Shown piece by piece: positions 1-7,159 of a stretch of 13,410 nt of DNA. The notes under the pieces are model-generated. The model was given only the letters and a program-made list of their open reading frames with translations. It made no database searches and was not told where the DNA came from. The translations under genes and the position numbers were made by a program. Source of the stretch: Thalassiosira profunda (Eukaryota > Bacillariophyta > Thalassiosirophyceae > Thalassiosirales > Thalassiosiraceae); assembly GCA_036939355.1 (NCBI GenBank), contig JALLAP010000381.1:1-13410 (forward strand). The letters are read 5' to 3'. Position 1 is the first letter of the stretch. Each line of letters starts with the position of its first letter.

Positions 1-213
1 TCTCCAGGCCATTTTTGTTTTTTGTGAGGCCGAAAGAAGTGCAGTGCATCGTTGCTTTGTCCGCTACCCAGAGTAGCTGTTTGGAATATTGTTAGAGTAC
101 TCAGTAGTCAAACCCTTGTTCAGGATGTGCTATCGTGCTGCATGACTCTTTGCGTTGTACCTCTTCATTTGGCATCGTTGACGCTCGTGCTGCAAGCGAG
201 GTTGGTGGCTTTT

Positions 214-240
214 GGCGGAAGGGCGGAAGCAAGGCGGAAG
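214..240 (+). repeat. Three GGCGGAAG copies
   Basis: The octamer GGCGGAAG occurs at 214-221, 222-229 and 233-240, the first two directly abutting. It lies about 205-235 bp upstream of the ATG at 447. It could be a cluster of protein-binding sites or simple low-complexity drift. Confidence 0.55.
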
Positions 241-365
241 GGGCAGTTCAGCGATACGACATCAAAACCAAAATGTCAGCCCCGCTCAAAAGAGATTAGT
301 GCGAACCGAACCCAACGCAACGCTCGGTCGTGCAAAAGCAGAAGCGAAGCGAGGGCACCACAACT

Positions 366-402
366 TTTGTCGGCTCTGTTCGTCGGCCTTGTTTGTCGGC
401 TC
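366..402 (+). repeat. 11-bp direct repeat TTTGTCGGCTC
   Basis: TTTGTCGGCTC occurs at 366-376 and again at 392-402, with a further GTCGGC at 382-387 between them. The pair sits 45-80 bp before the ATG at 447, so it is in the core promoter or 5' untranslated region. Function unknown. Confidence 0.5.
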
Positions 403-446
403 GGCGGGTGGGGCTCTGCATCTGCGCGGCCGATAGAGACACAAGT

Positions 447-1118
447 ATGATTGCTAGCAGAGGCGAGACGCGCTCGGCGGCTCGGGTGACGCCCGCGGAC
501 GGTCCGATGCAAGGGCGCCAGTTCAAAGAGGCGCAGACGGAGAGCCTGTGCATCGCCGACGTCATCGCACACTCGAAGTGTGACGTTGACGATACCACCA
601 GCCCGGAGACAAGTGTATCCTCGGTCGGCAGCTTTGCCCACATCGCCTCTGAGCCTGAACACAACACCAGCAGGCGCGGCATTCTCCGAGCAGAGTCGAG
701 GGTATCCGACCCTCCGGAGCGTACCCCACCTCAGAGGAGCGTCTCGTTTGGGACCGTACAGGTCCGAGATTACGACATCATTCTTGGAGATCACCCATGT
801 GTGAGCCACGGGCCTCCCGTCGCCATCGGTTGGGGGTATCACCAGCACGATCCGCGGCACGTGGACGAGTATGAGTCGGAGGCTGCATCGTCGCGGAAGC
901 CCAATCTGCGGGCCTTGACGCTCAATTTCTATGAGCGAAAGCATTTGCTGCGTAGGTACTCGGAAGAGGAGTGCAACAAGGTGGTGCGGGACGTCGAACG
1001 CGTCAAAAGCAACCGTGAAATCACTTTGTACACGAGCGCCTACTTCCATACCGCAGAGGTCGCTCTTGACAGCGCCTGCCGGAAGATCAAGAGGTCTATA
1101 AAGTCCCTACGGAGATAG
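447..1118 (+). CDS. Uncharacterised diatom LGDNP-motif family protein
   Basis: Predicted 223-residue soluble protein with no signal peptide or membrane segment. Residues 1-97 are polar and low in predicted structure. Residues 98-131 carry the recognisable core: [12 protein letters not shown], then [19 protein letters not shown]. From memory, diatom genomes contain many small proteins with this V-F-x-x-V-x-V-R-x-Y ... LGDNP ... GPP-x-x-x-GW-x-Y signature and a C-terminal basic helical part with an L-L-x-x-Y/F-S-x-E-E motif, here LLRRYSEEE at 167-175. No biochemical role is known to me. The frame stays open upstream to a GTG at 330, but 447 is the first in-frame ATG. The N-terminal boundary is moderately sure. 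The stop is 114 bp from the convergent ATAD3-like gene. Confidence 0.8.
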   Translation: MIASRGETRSAARVTPADGPMQGRQFKEAQTESLCIADVIAHSKCDVDDTTSPETSVSSVGSFAHIASEPEHNTSRRGILRAESRVSDPPERTPPQRSVSFGTVQVRDYDIILGDHPCVSHGPPVAIGWGYHQHDPRHVDEYESEAASSRKPNLRALTLNFYERKHLLRRYSEEECNKVVRDVERVKSNREITLYTSAYFHTAEVALDSACRKIKRSIKSLRR

Positions 1119-1232
1119 AGACTACCGATAAGTTGCTAGATAGTGCCCATTTAGGTGCATCGCTCTTAAATTGAATGGCATCGGAGAGGCGACTTGGCTC
1201 GCTGCCGAAGGCGCAGAGTTTGTCTTATCGAC
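1119..1232. other. Tail-to-tail 3' region between genes 1 and 2
   Basis: The 114 bp between the TAG stop of the + gene and the TAG stop of the - gene must hold both polyadenylation regions. No AATAAA is visible on either strand, so 3' ends probably rely on other signals or extend into the opposite gene. Confidence 0.4.
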
Positions 1233-3919
1233 CTACTTCTTTAGCAAATGTTTGGCCGCTATTGAGGCGAGCAAGGTCTCGGTCTCTCGCTTCCACAGAT
1301 CGATGCTAAGCACACCGGTATCGCTTCCATAGGTCTTGTGGCGAACTCCGTTCACAATTTTCTCCAGCTCTCTACCACTGAATCCACCAGTCTTTGCGTC
1401 CGAAGCCAGATCTGCGATGCAACTCTCTGCATCAAATTTGTGGGCGAAACGCGCCCTGGCGCTTCGCTTTCGTATTCTCGTCGTGAGCTGGCTCAAAAGC
1501 GTTTGCTGCGCGTCGTGCTTCGTCTCCTCAAACTGCCGATTGAACACGTTCCGAAGCAACACGCCTCGCTCCTCCGCTCCCGGCGGTGGCAAGTGAATGA
1601 TCTCGTCCATCCTGTCCAGCACGGCCTCGTCGAGGTCGCTCGGGTTGGACGTCGTCAGAATCAGCATGATATTGCCAAAGCTCCCAGTCATGCTCAGCAG
1701 GGTGTTGAGGCAGTCTCTGGCAAATCCTGGAGACGACGCCGAGCTCTCGCTGCCCAGTGTTTTGTTCGATTCCTCCTTGGTCGACCTCTTCGATCGGCTT
1801 GCAAGCAAAGATTCGGCTTCGTCAATGATGATGATGCCGCCGTGGCGCTTGCTGCTCGCCCACGCGAGCAGTCTGCGCAACTCGGCCGGACCCTGCCTAC
1901 CCATTGGAAAGACGTCGGCTCCGCTCATTAGAGCGTATGGCAGCTCCGGTATGGCTTTGGCTATCGTTTTGGCCACCAGGCTCTTGCCAGACCCTGGTCT
2001 GCCGTGGATCAGCACACTCCGAAGAGGAAAGCGTCTCCTGCTGGCAGCCGACGCCACCTTGACAATCACGTCCATGCGCTCTTTGATGTCCGCAGGAAGG
2101 ACAATGTCTTTCTCTGAGGCGGCGTTGTTTCTCCACTTTGGTTGGGTGCTCAAGTTGCCGTACTCGCGCACCAGTCGAGGCGCCGTGAAGAACCGCAAGA
2201 CGCAGAGGCAGATTAATGCAATCATCTCCTTGATTGTCGACGCCGCAAATACCAACAGTGCCGCGCTGCCAATGTAGAACAAGAACTGCTGCCGTCCCTC
2301 GGGCGTGACCACGTGCTGCAAACAACCGGCCAGGTGCCAAAAGATGTTTTCGATCGAGTGGAGGACCTCGTCCACCCGCGCCTTCCCCACGAGCTTGATC
2401 CGATCGAGCGACGCCGCCTCGTTTTCCCGCTCGACTGTCGCTTCTGCGTGTACCTCTTCCTTCGCCACGTGCGATTCAATGTTTGCATCCTCCTCCATCT
2501 CGAGTAGTTCTCTGCGCAGAGATTGTTGAGTGAGACATTGAGAAGTGGTCGAGTCTCCGCACCTGCGCACCCCTCAACTCACCTCTTCGTCGAATTCCAT
2601 GCCGTCCTCAACCTGCCAATGGTGTCGAGTTTTATCAGCAATTGGTCGACGTACGCTTCGGCATCTTCTGCATGCGTCTCTCGGGCGGACGCCGATTCGC
2701 GCTCGACCATGGCTACGCGTTCAGACGACTGCCCATTGAGTCCGTCGAGCTTCGACCGCGATGCAAGCTTGGAGCGCATCAAGTTGATGCGCGTCGACTG
2801 GACAACCGCCTGAGATAGGCGAGCGATGCGGGTCAGAGCGGCCTCCGTCTCCAGCGCTGCCACCTCCGAAGCCAATTGGCTGGGGCTTTTGTACAAACTG
2901 TCGTGGCTTTGGGCCTCGGTATGAGCTCTCATCTGGGACACTTTCTCCTCCAGCAATGATTGACGCGAGAACGTTGTCGATGCGGCAATTTTGGATGCCA
3001 GCAGGTCGAGGGACGTTGCCAACTTAGAGATTGCCCCAATGTTGTAGGAGAAAATTGATGCCGGGTCCGTTTCATTGTCGACCACACCGACGTGATGCCG
3101 CGTTCTTCGCTCGCGTTTGCGCACGCCGAGATCCGTGTCGTCTTTGAGCTTGTAGGTTCTGAGCGACAGCGATTGGATTGCCTCCAACGCCGCCTCAGGC
3201 TGAATGGTGTCTTCCACGCGAAAGCCTCTGGACACCCACGTCTCGTCCTCAAGCAGAGTGGGGTCAACTTGCTTCAGGTTCGCCATCTTCTGTGCCTGCT
3301 TCCGCTCCTCGTGCTGCAATTGCTCCTCTTGGTACAATCCATCCGCTGCCGTTGCCAGCGCGAAAGATGCCTCGCGTGTGGCGTTCGCCACAATGTCCGC
3401 CGAGCCATTCTTCAGGCTGTGGAACGCCGCGAGGGCAATCTCCGTCAGCTTCTCTGCCTCGATATCCCATGACTCTACGACCGACACTTCGCTTTGAATG
3501 GACTCTAGCCAGCTGGCGCCATCGGTCTGCGGAAGGACGCGAGACTCGTCGGCTTGCGAAAAGTCTCTATGCAGCGCCGCTCCGTCCAGGCTTTGGAAGT
3601 AATGGTCGGTTGGAGGCGACGACCTCAACTCGAGCTCTGCCAAGACCGCAGACGCTCCCAAGGCAAGCGCGTTCGCGGACGCATCAATCTGATCGGCAAA
3701 GAGGCGAAGGGGGGCCGATGCAAGGTCGTCCAATCCAACGCCGTCGTCTTCCCAGGTGCTCGTCCCGAGCGTGTCCGACAGGGCAGCCTGGAACTCGGTA
3801 GACAGCCAACCCGCAGTCGCATTCTGGCCGGGAGGTTGGTGGGATTGCAAAACAATGCCACCCGCGTTGAAGCCAAGAGGGTTGGTGGCCGCCACAGCCG
3901 CAGACAGCGGATACTCCAT
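1233..3919 (-). CDS. ATAD3-like mitochondrial AAA+ ATPase, two exons
   Basis: Spliced as complement(join(1233..2511,2583..3919)) it encodes about 871 residues. The splice joins the frames exactly, giving ...NSTKRELLEMEEDAN. Residues 1-445 are helical and coiled-coil-prone and not clearly recognised. Residues about 447-490 resemble the end of the ATAD3 N-terminal coiled coil. A hydrophobic segment (about 522-554) precedes the AAA+ module: Walker A GRPGSGKS (616-623), the ATAD3-like DVFPMGRQGP (645-654), Walker B IIIIDE (about 672-677), sensor 1 TTSNP (732-736), arginine finger in LDRMDE (R746) and sensor 2 FSGRE (about 823-827). ATAD3 proteins sit in the mitochondrial inner membrane and act in nucleoid and lipid organisation; they are usually about 600 residues, so this N-terminus is unusually long. 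The ATG at 3919 has a strong context (AAAATGG). It is divergent from the CRAL-TRIO gene. Family certain for the C-terminal half, exon join likely. Confidence 0.85.
2512..2582 (-). other. 71-nt spliceosomal intron of the ATAD3-like gene
   Basis: On the minus strand the sequence starts GTGAGT at 2582 and ends CTGCGCAG at 2512, with branch-point-like ACTCAAC shortly before the acceptor. Removing it joins two codon halves into one arginine codon and keeps frame. The donor itself contains the in-frame TGA that would end the upstream exon if the intron is kept. Support is from sequence only; no transcript data. Confidence 0.82.
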
Positions 3920-4091
3920 TTTGTTTGTTTGGTCCTCCGTCCAGCCAACCCCCCCAACGGCGCTATTTCATCGTCGGTCCTCCGCTTTCAGAGTGCGCTG
4001 GGGCTTCCTTTTGATTTCTCAGTTTGAAATGTCGAACTGATTTTTCAAAAAACTCTCATTCGTGACTGGCTGAATTTCCACCGGGACTCGC

Positions 4092-4131
4092 CAAACTTCG
4101 CATAGCAATATTCGCGATCAAACTTCGCATA
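4092..4131 (+). repeat. 13-bp direct repeat CAAACTTCGCATA
   Basis: Two exact copies at 4092-4104 and 4119-4131, starting 27 bp apart, inside the shared promoter. Candidate binding sites for a regulator of one or both flanking genes; this is inference. Confidence 0.6.
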
Positions 4132-4161
4132 TCCCAAGATGGTCGAGCCAAAAACTGCTTG

Positions 4162-4202
4162 CAGCTTCTTGCCAAGATGTCGATGTGGCTCCAGCTTCTT
4201 GC
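4162..4202 (+). repeat. 11-bp direct repeat CAGCTTCTTGC
   Basis: Exact copies at 4162-4172 and 4192-4202, starting 30 bp apart, about 90-130 bp before the CRAL-TRIO ATG. CAAGATG (4173-4179) directly follows the first copy. Confidence 0.5.
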
Positions 4203-4289
4203 TCTCAGCGCCGACGATCGGCGCATAAAACGTTCCAGCGCGCGAGCACAACACGCCACACCACCAACACACCGACCATCTTGCCCACA

Positions 4290-5171
4290 ATGGCCGCCTT
4301 CCCTCTCTCCCGGCGCACCACTGCCGTCAAACCTCTCCCGGAGACCGCTGCCCGCCCGCCCCCAAAGCCCATGCCTTATCGCCCCCAGCCCGCTGGCGAA
4401 CGCTCCATCGAAGAGCAGCTGGCCTCCCTCTCGCCCAACGAGCGCGCGGCCGTCGATGCCCTCAAGCAGAAGTGGGAGTCTCAGCCGCGCGACCACCAGT
4501 TCGACGATGCCATGTACTTGCGCTTCGCCCGCTGCAGCCCCGGGCCCGAGAAGTTCAACGCGAAAGCGGCCTACAAGGTGATGCAAAAGTACGATGGCCG
4601 ATATCTGACGCTCACGGCCGCGGATTTGGAGGAGCAGCTGCTGACCAAAACGTTGTTCATCCCGCCGGGCCTCGAGTCGAAGGAGGGCCACGCCTGCTTC
4701 TATATGCGCCCATCGCGGTACTTTCCCAAGGAGACGCCCACCTCCACCATCATTGACAACCTCGCATACTGCATGAGCTGCATGGTTGAGGCGTCCGAAA
4801 AGTCCTGCACCGAAGGAATTGGGTTCGTCGCCAACATGGACGACTGGAGCTTCACCAACTTCTCCGTGAGCTATTGTCTCAACTTTATGAAGATGTTGCA
4901 GGGACGCATCCCGGTCCGAGTGCGCCTCTTCCTCATCGTCAACCCGCCGTCGTGGTTCGGTTCCATTTGGGAGATCATGAAACCAATGCTCGCAAAGGAC
5001 TTTCAGAAGAAGGTGCACATGATCCCGGCGTCGGACCTGCCCAAGTTTTTGGCCGATGGGTTTGAGCAATTCCTGCCCAACGAGCTCGCGGGAGGCAATG
5101 CCGATCCCACGACGATTGTGGAGAACTTCATTGAGCAACGAAAGGTCATCGAGGGTGTTCCATCGCAGTGA
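4290..5171 (+). CDS. CRAL-TRIO (Sec14-like) lipid-transfer protein
   Basis: Predicted 293-residue soluble protein. Residues 1-36 are a proline-rich tail. A CRAL-TRIO N-terminal helical region follows (about 48-105, with DDAMYLRFARCSPGPEKFNA), then the lipid-binding CRAL-TRIO domain (about 115-268). Family-typical stretches are GFVANMDDWSFTNFS (178-192), RVRLFLIVNPPSWFGSIW (210-227) with the hydrophobic gate helix after it, and LPNELAGG (262-269), the equivalent of the usual LP-x-E-x-GG. Such proteins bind and move hydrophobic ligands such as phosphoinositides, tocopherol or retinoids; the ligand cannot be told here. The ATG at 4290 was chosen over an upstream in-frame ATG at 4185 because its context (CACAATGGCC) is strong and it follows a CA-rich leader. 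No plastid or secretory signal is visible. Cytosolic location is inferred. Confidence 0.9.
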   Translation: MAAFPLSRRTTAVKPLPETAARPPPKPMPYRPQPAGERSIEEQLASLSPNERAAVDALKQKWESQPRDHQFDDAMYLRFARCSPGPEKFNAKAAYKVMQKYDGRYLTLTAADLEEQLLTKTLFIPPGLESKEGHACFYMRPSRYFPKETPTSTIIDNLAYCMSCMVEASEKSCTEGIGFVANMDDWSFTNFSVSYCLNFMKMLQGRIPVRVRLFLIVNPPSWFGSIWEIMKPMLAKDFQKKVHMIPASDLPKFLADGFEQFLPNELAGGNADPTTIVENFIEQRKVIEGVPSQ

Positions 5172-5204
5172 GATGTGGAGTATGAGTGGTGTGGCTCCCC
5201 TGTG

Positions 5205-5210
5205 AATAAA
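5205..5210 (+). terminator. AATAAA polyadenylation signal of CRAL-TRIO gene
   Basis: AATAAA lies 34 nt after the stop codon. It is the only canonical hexamer found just after any stop in this window. The remaining space to the opposing SET gene stop (5311) is 100 bp. Confidence 0.55.
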
Positions 5211-5310
5211 CGTTGAACGATGTATAAGTGTAAATGATGAGTTGGTCAGTAGAGCCATGTGTCCAGCACCTACTCCATACCCCCGCAATCTATTGTTCAT
5301 TCCCTTGACA

Positions 5311-6192
5311 TTATCTTCCATCGCCGGCATTCTCTGGCCGAGGCCTGTACCCCGATCGATCGTAGTCTAAACCGTAATCCAAAAAAAGCTCCTGGCCGGT
5401 AACGACATCTTGCACCAACTCGAACACCACCTCCCTCGTCGAGAGATTCTCCCTTGCGTTCACGCTGCACCCCCCGGCACCGATGGGCGGCTCGTTGATA
5501 CGGCACAGCATCGTGTTCACCCCCGTAAACCGCAGCAATGTCGCAAAGACTGCGTTGGACAATGGCACCTCGCTCCCCCCGAGGCAGACGTCGCGTATCT
5601 CCCCCGCACTGTCCGTCGGATCGAGAACATACTGGTCATCGGTAAACCTCCAAGAGTACCCCACCGCATTCGGATATTGCCGGCATTTGCCATCGTAAAA
5701 CGCCCGCGCCGGTCGCAACACCCCCGGATAAGTCCCGAGAACGGTGCCCTTCGGCAGAGATTGGGCGGCGAACAATCCGAGTCCGGCGCCGGGCACGCGG
5801 CTGGGTTGGATTATCAGCGTTGATTCGGCGTCGGGTATCGCCAGGGATCCGCGGGGGCGGTCGAAGTACAGGATGAGGGAGAGGTAGGTCACCGCCGCGG
5901 ATGCTGTCGCTAGGATTTGCGGAGATATTGGTGGTGCCGATGATGTTGATGTTGCAAATGCGGCCTCGGAGTATTGCGGTAGAGATGACACGTCAGGGAT
6001 GGCGTAGAGACCAATGGAGATAGGTCGACCGATCGCTGGACATCGGTGGCGATTTGCAAATCCTGGGGCGCACAAGCCATCGATGCGACGATGCGAGGAT
6101 GATGGGCGGAAGGAGAACGCATCAGCTCGATGCATCAATGGAGAGGATGCCACCGCCAGAAGTGCGAGCCCGCCACTGATTGACGCTCTCAT
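5311..6192 (-). CDS. Plastid-targeted SET-domain protein (putative methyltransferase)
   Basis: Predicted 293-residue preprotein. Residues 1-25 form a signal peptide ending HRADA, followed by FSFRP: the Ala|Phe cleavage motif that marks import into the four-membrane plastid of diatoms and relatives. A Ser/Arg-rich transit-like stretch follows, then a hydrophobic segment (about 93-110) that could anchor it in a membrane. Residues about 126-275 are a SET domain: VPGAGLGLFAAQSLPKGT, NTMLCRINEPP (226-236, at the usual RFxNH/RxxNE site) and GQELFLDYG (266-274) with the catalytic-site tyrosine. SET enzymes transfer methyl groups from S-adenosylmethionine to lysine; the substrate is unknown and no Rubisco-LSMT substrate domain is present. 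The ATG at 6192 was chosen because it creates the signal peptide. It is convergent with the CRAL-TRIO gene and divergent from the gene at 6436. Confidence 0.85.
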   Translation of the reverse strand: MRASISGGLALLAVASSPLMHRADAFSFRPSSSHRRIDGLCAPGFANRHRCPAIGRPISIGLYAIPDVSSLPQYSEAAFATSTSSAPPISPQILATASAAVTYLSLILYFDRPRGSLAIPDAESTLIIQPSRVPGAGLGLFAAQSLPKGTVLGTYPGVLRPARAFYDGKCRQYPNAVGYSWRFTDDQYVLDPTDSAGEIRDVCLGGSEVPLSNAVFATLLRFTGVNTMLCRINEPPIGAGGCSVNARENLSTREVVFELVQDVVTGQELFLDYGLDYDRSGYRPRPENAGDGR

Positions 6193-6435
6193 CGTGGTCA
6201 ACGTGAATTGGCCTCTGCCCCCGGTGATGGGTGAGCGGCGTGGCGACCTCGACGAAGGAGGAGGGAGAAGAGGGGAGGAGTTTTTTTTTTTTCGGCCTCT
6301 CATGATATTGATTCCTACGTACTTTCTACAGAGGAATTCAAGCAAAGGGAGAGAAGGGAGGGGACGAGGAGCACGGGAAGCCCGTGGCGGGTCTCCTGGC
6401 TCCCATCGCTACTGCCATTGCAATTCGACGGAGCC
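6193..6435. promoter_or_regulatory. Shared head-to-head promoter, SET / small membrane protein
   Basis: 243 bp between divergent ATGs. The + strand is strikingly purine-rich at about 6255-6280, followed by twelve T at 6281-6292, and purine-rich again at about 6340-6380. Read from the SET gene side this is A12 followed by a CT-rich tract 65-110 nt before its ATG. No gene and no clear TATA box. Confidence 0.5.
6281..6292 (+). repeat. T12 homopolymer
   Basis: Twelve consecutive T after a purine-only run of about 27 bases. It is a length-variable site and a possible nucleosome-excluding element in the shared promoter. Confidence 0.6.
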
Positions 6436-7144
6436 ATGTGGCTCAGCAGCAACCGCATCCTCTCATTCGCGCTGCTCTCCCTCGGCGCGTTGTGGTGCAG
6501 CAGGGACGGACAACTGAAGTCAACGAGGACGGCGACGGATGTGGTTGTCTCCTCCTACGCGAACTGGAAACGACGCAGGGCGGCTGACCAACAGGTGAGG
6601 GGATGGAAGGGGCACTGAAATTGGCAGTGCAAGCGTGTGTGCACCTGCACCACGCATCTCTGTGCTCAACAACTGTGCTAACCAATAATGCATGTATCAG
6701 CACAATCTCCGATCACCTGAATTGCAAAACGAAGCAACGCAAAAAGTACTTGCAGCAACGGACGGATCAGCTGCTGGAATACAAAGACGATCGTTACTGA
6801 GAACACGCAACAGCAACATGCACGAAGATGCTAGAAGCGACATATTATCAACACTTGCCAACCAAATATGGTACTACAATCCCATTCAAGGGAAATTGCG
6901 CGAGGGGATACTAAAGGGACTGCACAACGTAGGGATCTTCCTCTTGGGATGGTTCGTCTTTATGGGATCGATTGGCGTCATGATGCGATGCTACCTGTGT
7001 TTGCAAACGCTGTCGGCCGGGGACTACAATCTGCAAAGTCTGTACAACAGTTTCGTCGACAGGGAGCCATCGACGTTCGAGGACTCCGAGGGGATTGCGT
7101 TGGATTCGCTCGGGGGCAGAGACAGAGAAATCCACGACGAGTAG
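6436..7144 (+). CDS. Small signal-peptide membrane protein, unknown function, two exons
   Basis: Spliced as join(6436..6594,6701..7144), about 200 residues. Exon 1 begins at ATG 6436 and gives a signal peptide or N-terminal anchor (MWLSSNRILSFALLSLGALW). The splice falls between codons and gives ...AADQQ|HNLRSPE. The middle (about 54-125) is polar with basic clusters. One clear membrane segment (about 130-150: VGIFLLGWFVFMGSIGVMM) is followed by RCYLCLQTL with two cysteines and an acidic tail of about 45 residues ending EIHDE. The layout suggests a single-pass type I protein of the secretory pathway or endomembranes. I do not recognise a family. It is divergent from the SET gene, and its stop is only 15 bp from the stop of the next gene. 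Exon structure is inferred from splice consensus and frame. Confidence 0.68.
6595..6700 (+). other. 106-nt intron of the small membrane protein gene
   Basis: Donor CAG|GTGAGG at 6594/6595, branch-point consensus TGCTAAC about 20 nt before the acceptor, and acceptor TATCAG|CAC at 6700/6701. Both exons are phase 0 and in frame. The intron interior carries in-frame stops, so read-through would truncate the protein. Confidence 0.78.
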
Positions 7145-7159
7145 AGCAAGGAAGCGCTA
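7145..7159. other. 15-bp tail-to-tail junction
   Basis: Only 15 bp separate the stop codons of the converging genes at 7144 (+) and 7160 (-). No transcription end can fit here, so each messenger's 3' end must run into the opposite coding sequence and the two transcripts overlap. Confidence 0.75.

Larger units (their letters stand above)
1..446. promoter_or_regulatory. Upstream region of the first gene
   Basis: No convincing gene is seen here; the open frames lack an ATG start or are antisense shadows. The stretch holds the presumed promoter and 5' untranslated region of the gene starting at 447. Visible structure: a T-rich patch near 10-27, three copies of GGCGGAAG at 214-221, 222-229 and 233-240, and an 11-bp direct repeat TTTGTCGGCTC at 366-376 and 392-402. 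No TATA box can be assigned. A role for the repeats is inference. Confidence 0.4.
3920..4289. promoter_or_regulatory. Shared head-to-head promoter, ATAD3-like / CRAL-TRIO
   Basis: These 370 bp separate two divergent start codons and should hold both promoters and 5' untranslated regions. They contain a 13-bp direct repeat CAAACTTCGCATA (4092-4104, 4119-4131), an 11-bp direct repeat CAGCTTCTTGC (4162-4172, 4192-4202), and the core CAAGATG at 4135-4141 and 4173-4179 plus an inverted copy at 4277-4283. The last 60 bases before 4290 are rich in C and A, like a leader. No gene is seen. Confidence 0.55.

Noticed and set aside
276..1049. Long minus-strand open frame (257 residues) opposite gene 1
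   Set aside because: It lies antisense to a gene with a recognised family motif. Its product is Arg/His/Val-rich with no domain, as expected from a shadow frame in GC-rich coding DNA.
1095..1105. TATAAAG resembling a TATA box
   Set aside because: It lies inside the last codons of gene 1 and points to no downstream + strand gene.
2579..3919. Treating the 446-residue frame as a separate complete gene
   Set aside because: Its stop lies inside a perfect GTGAGT donor, and splicing restores frame into the ATAD3 coiled coil. A retained-intron product is kept as a finding instead.
4056..5330. 424-residue minus-strand open frame across the CRAL-TRIO gene
   Set aside because: The opposite strand encodes a clear CRAL-TRIO domain; this frame is repetitive in Gly/Arg/Leu and has no recognisable motif.
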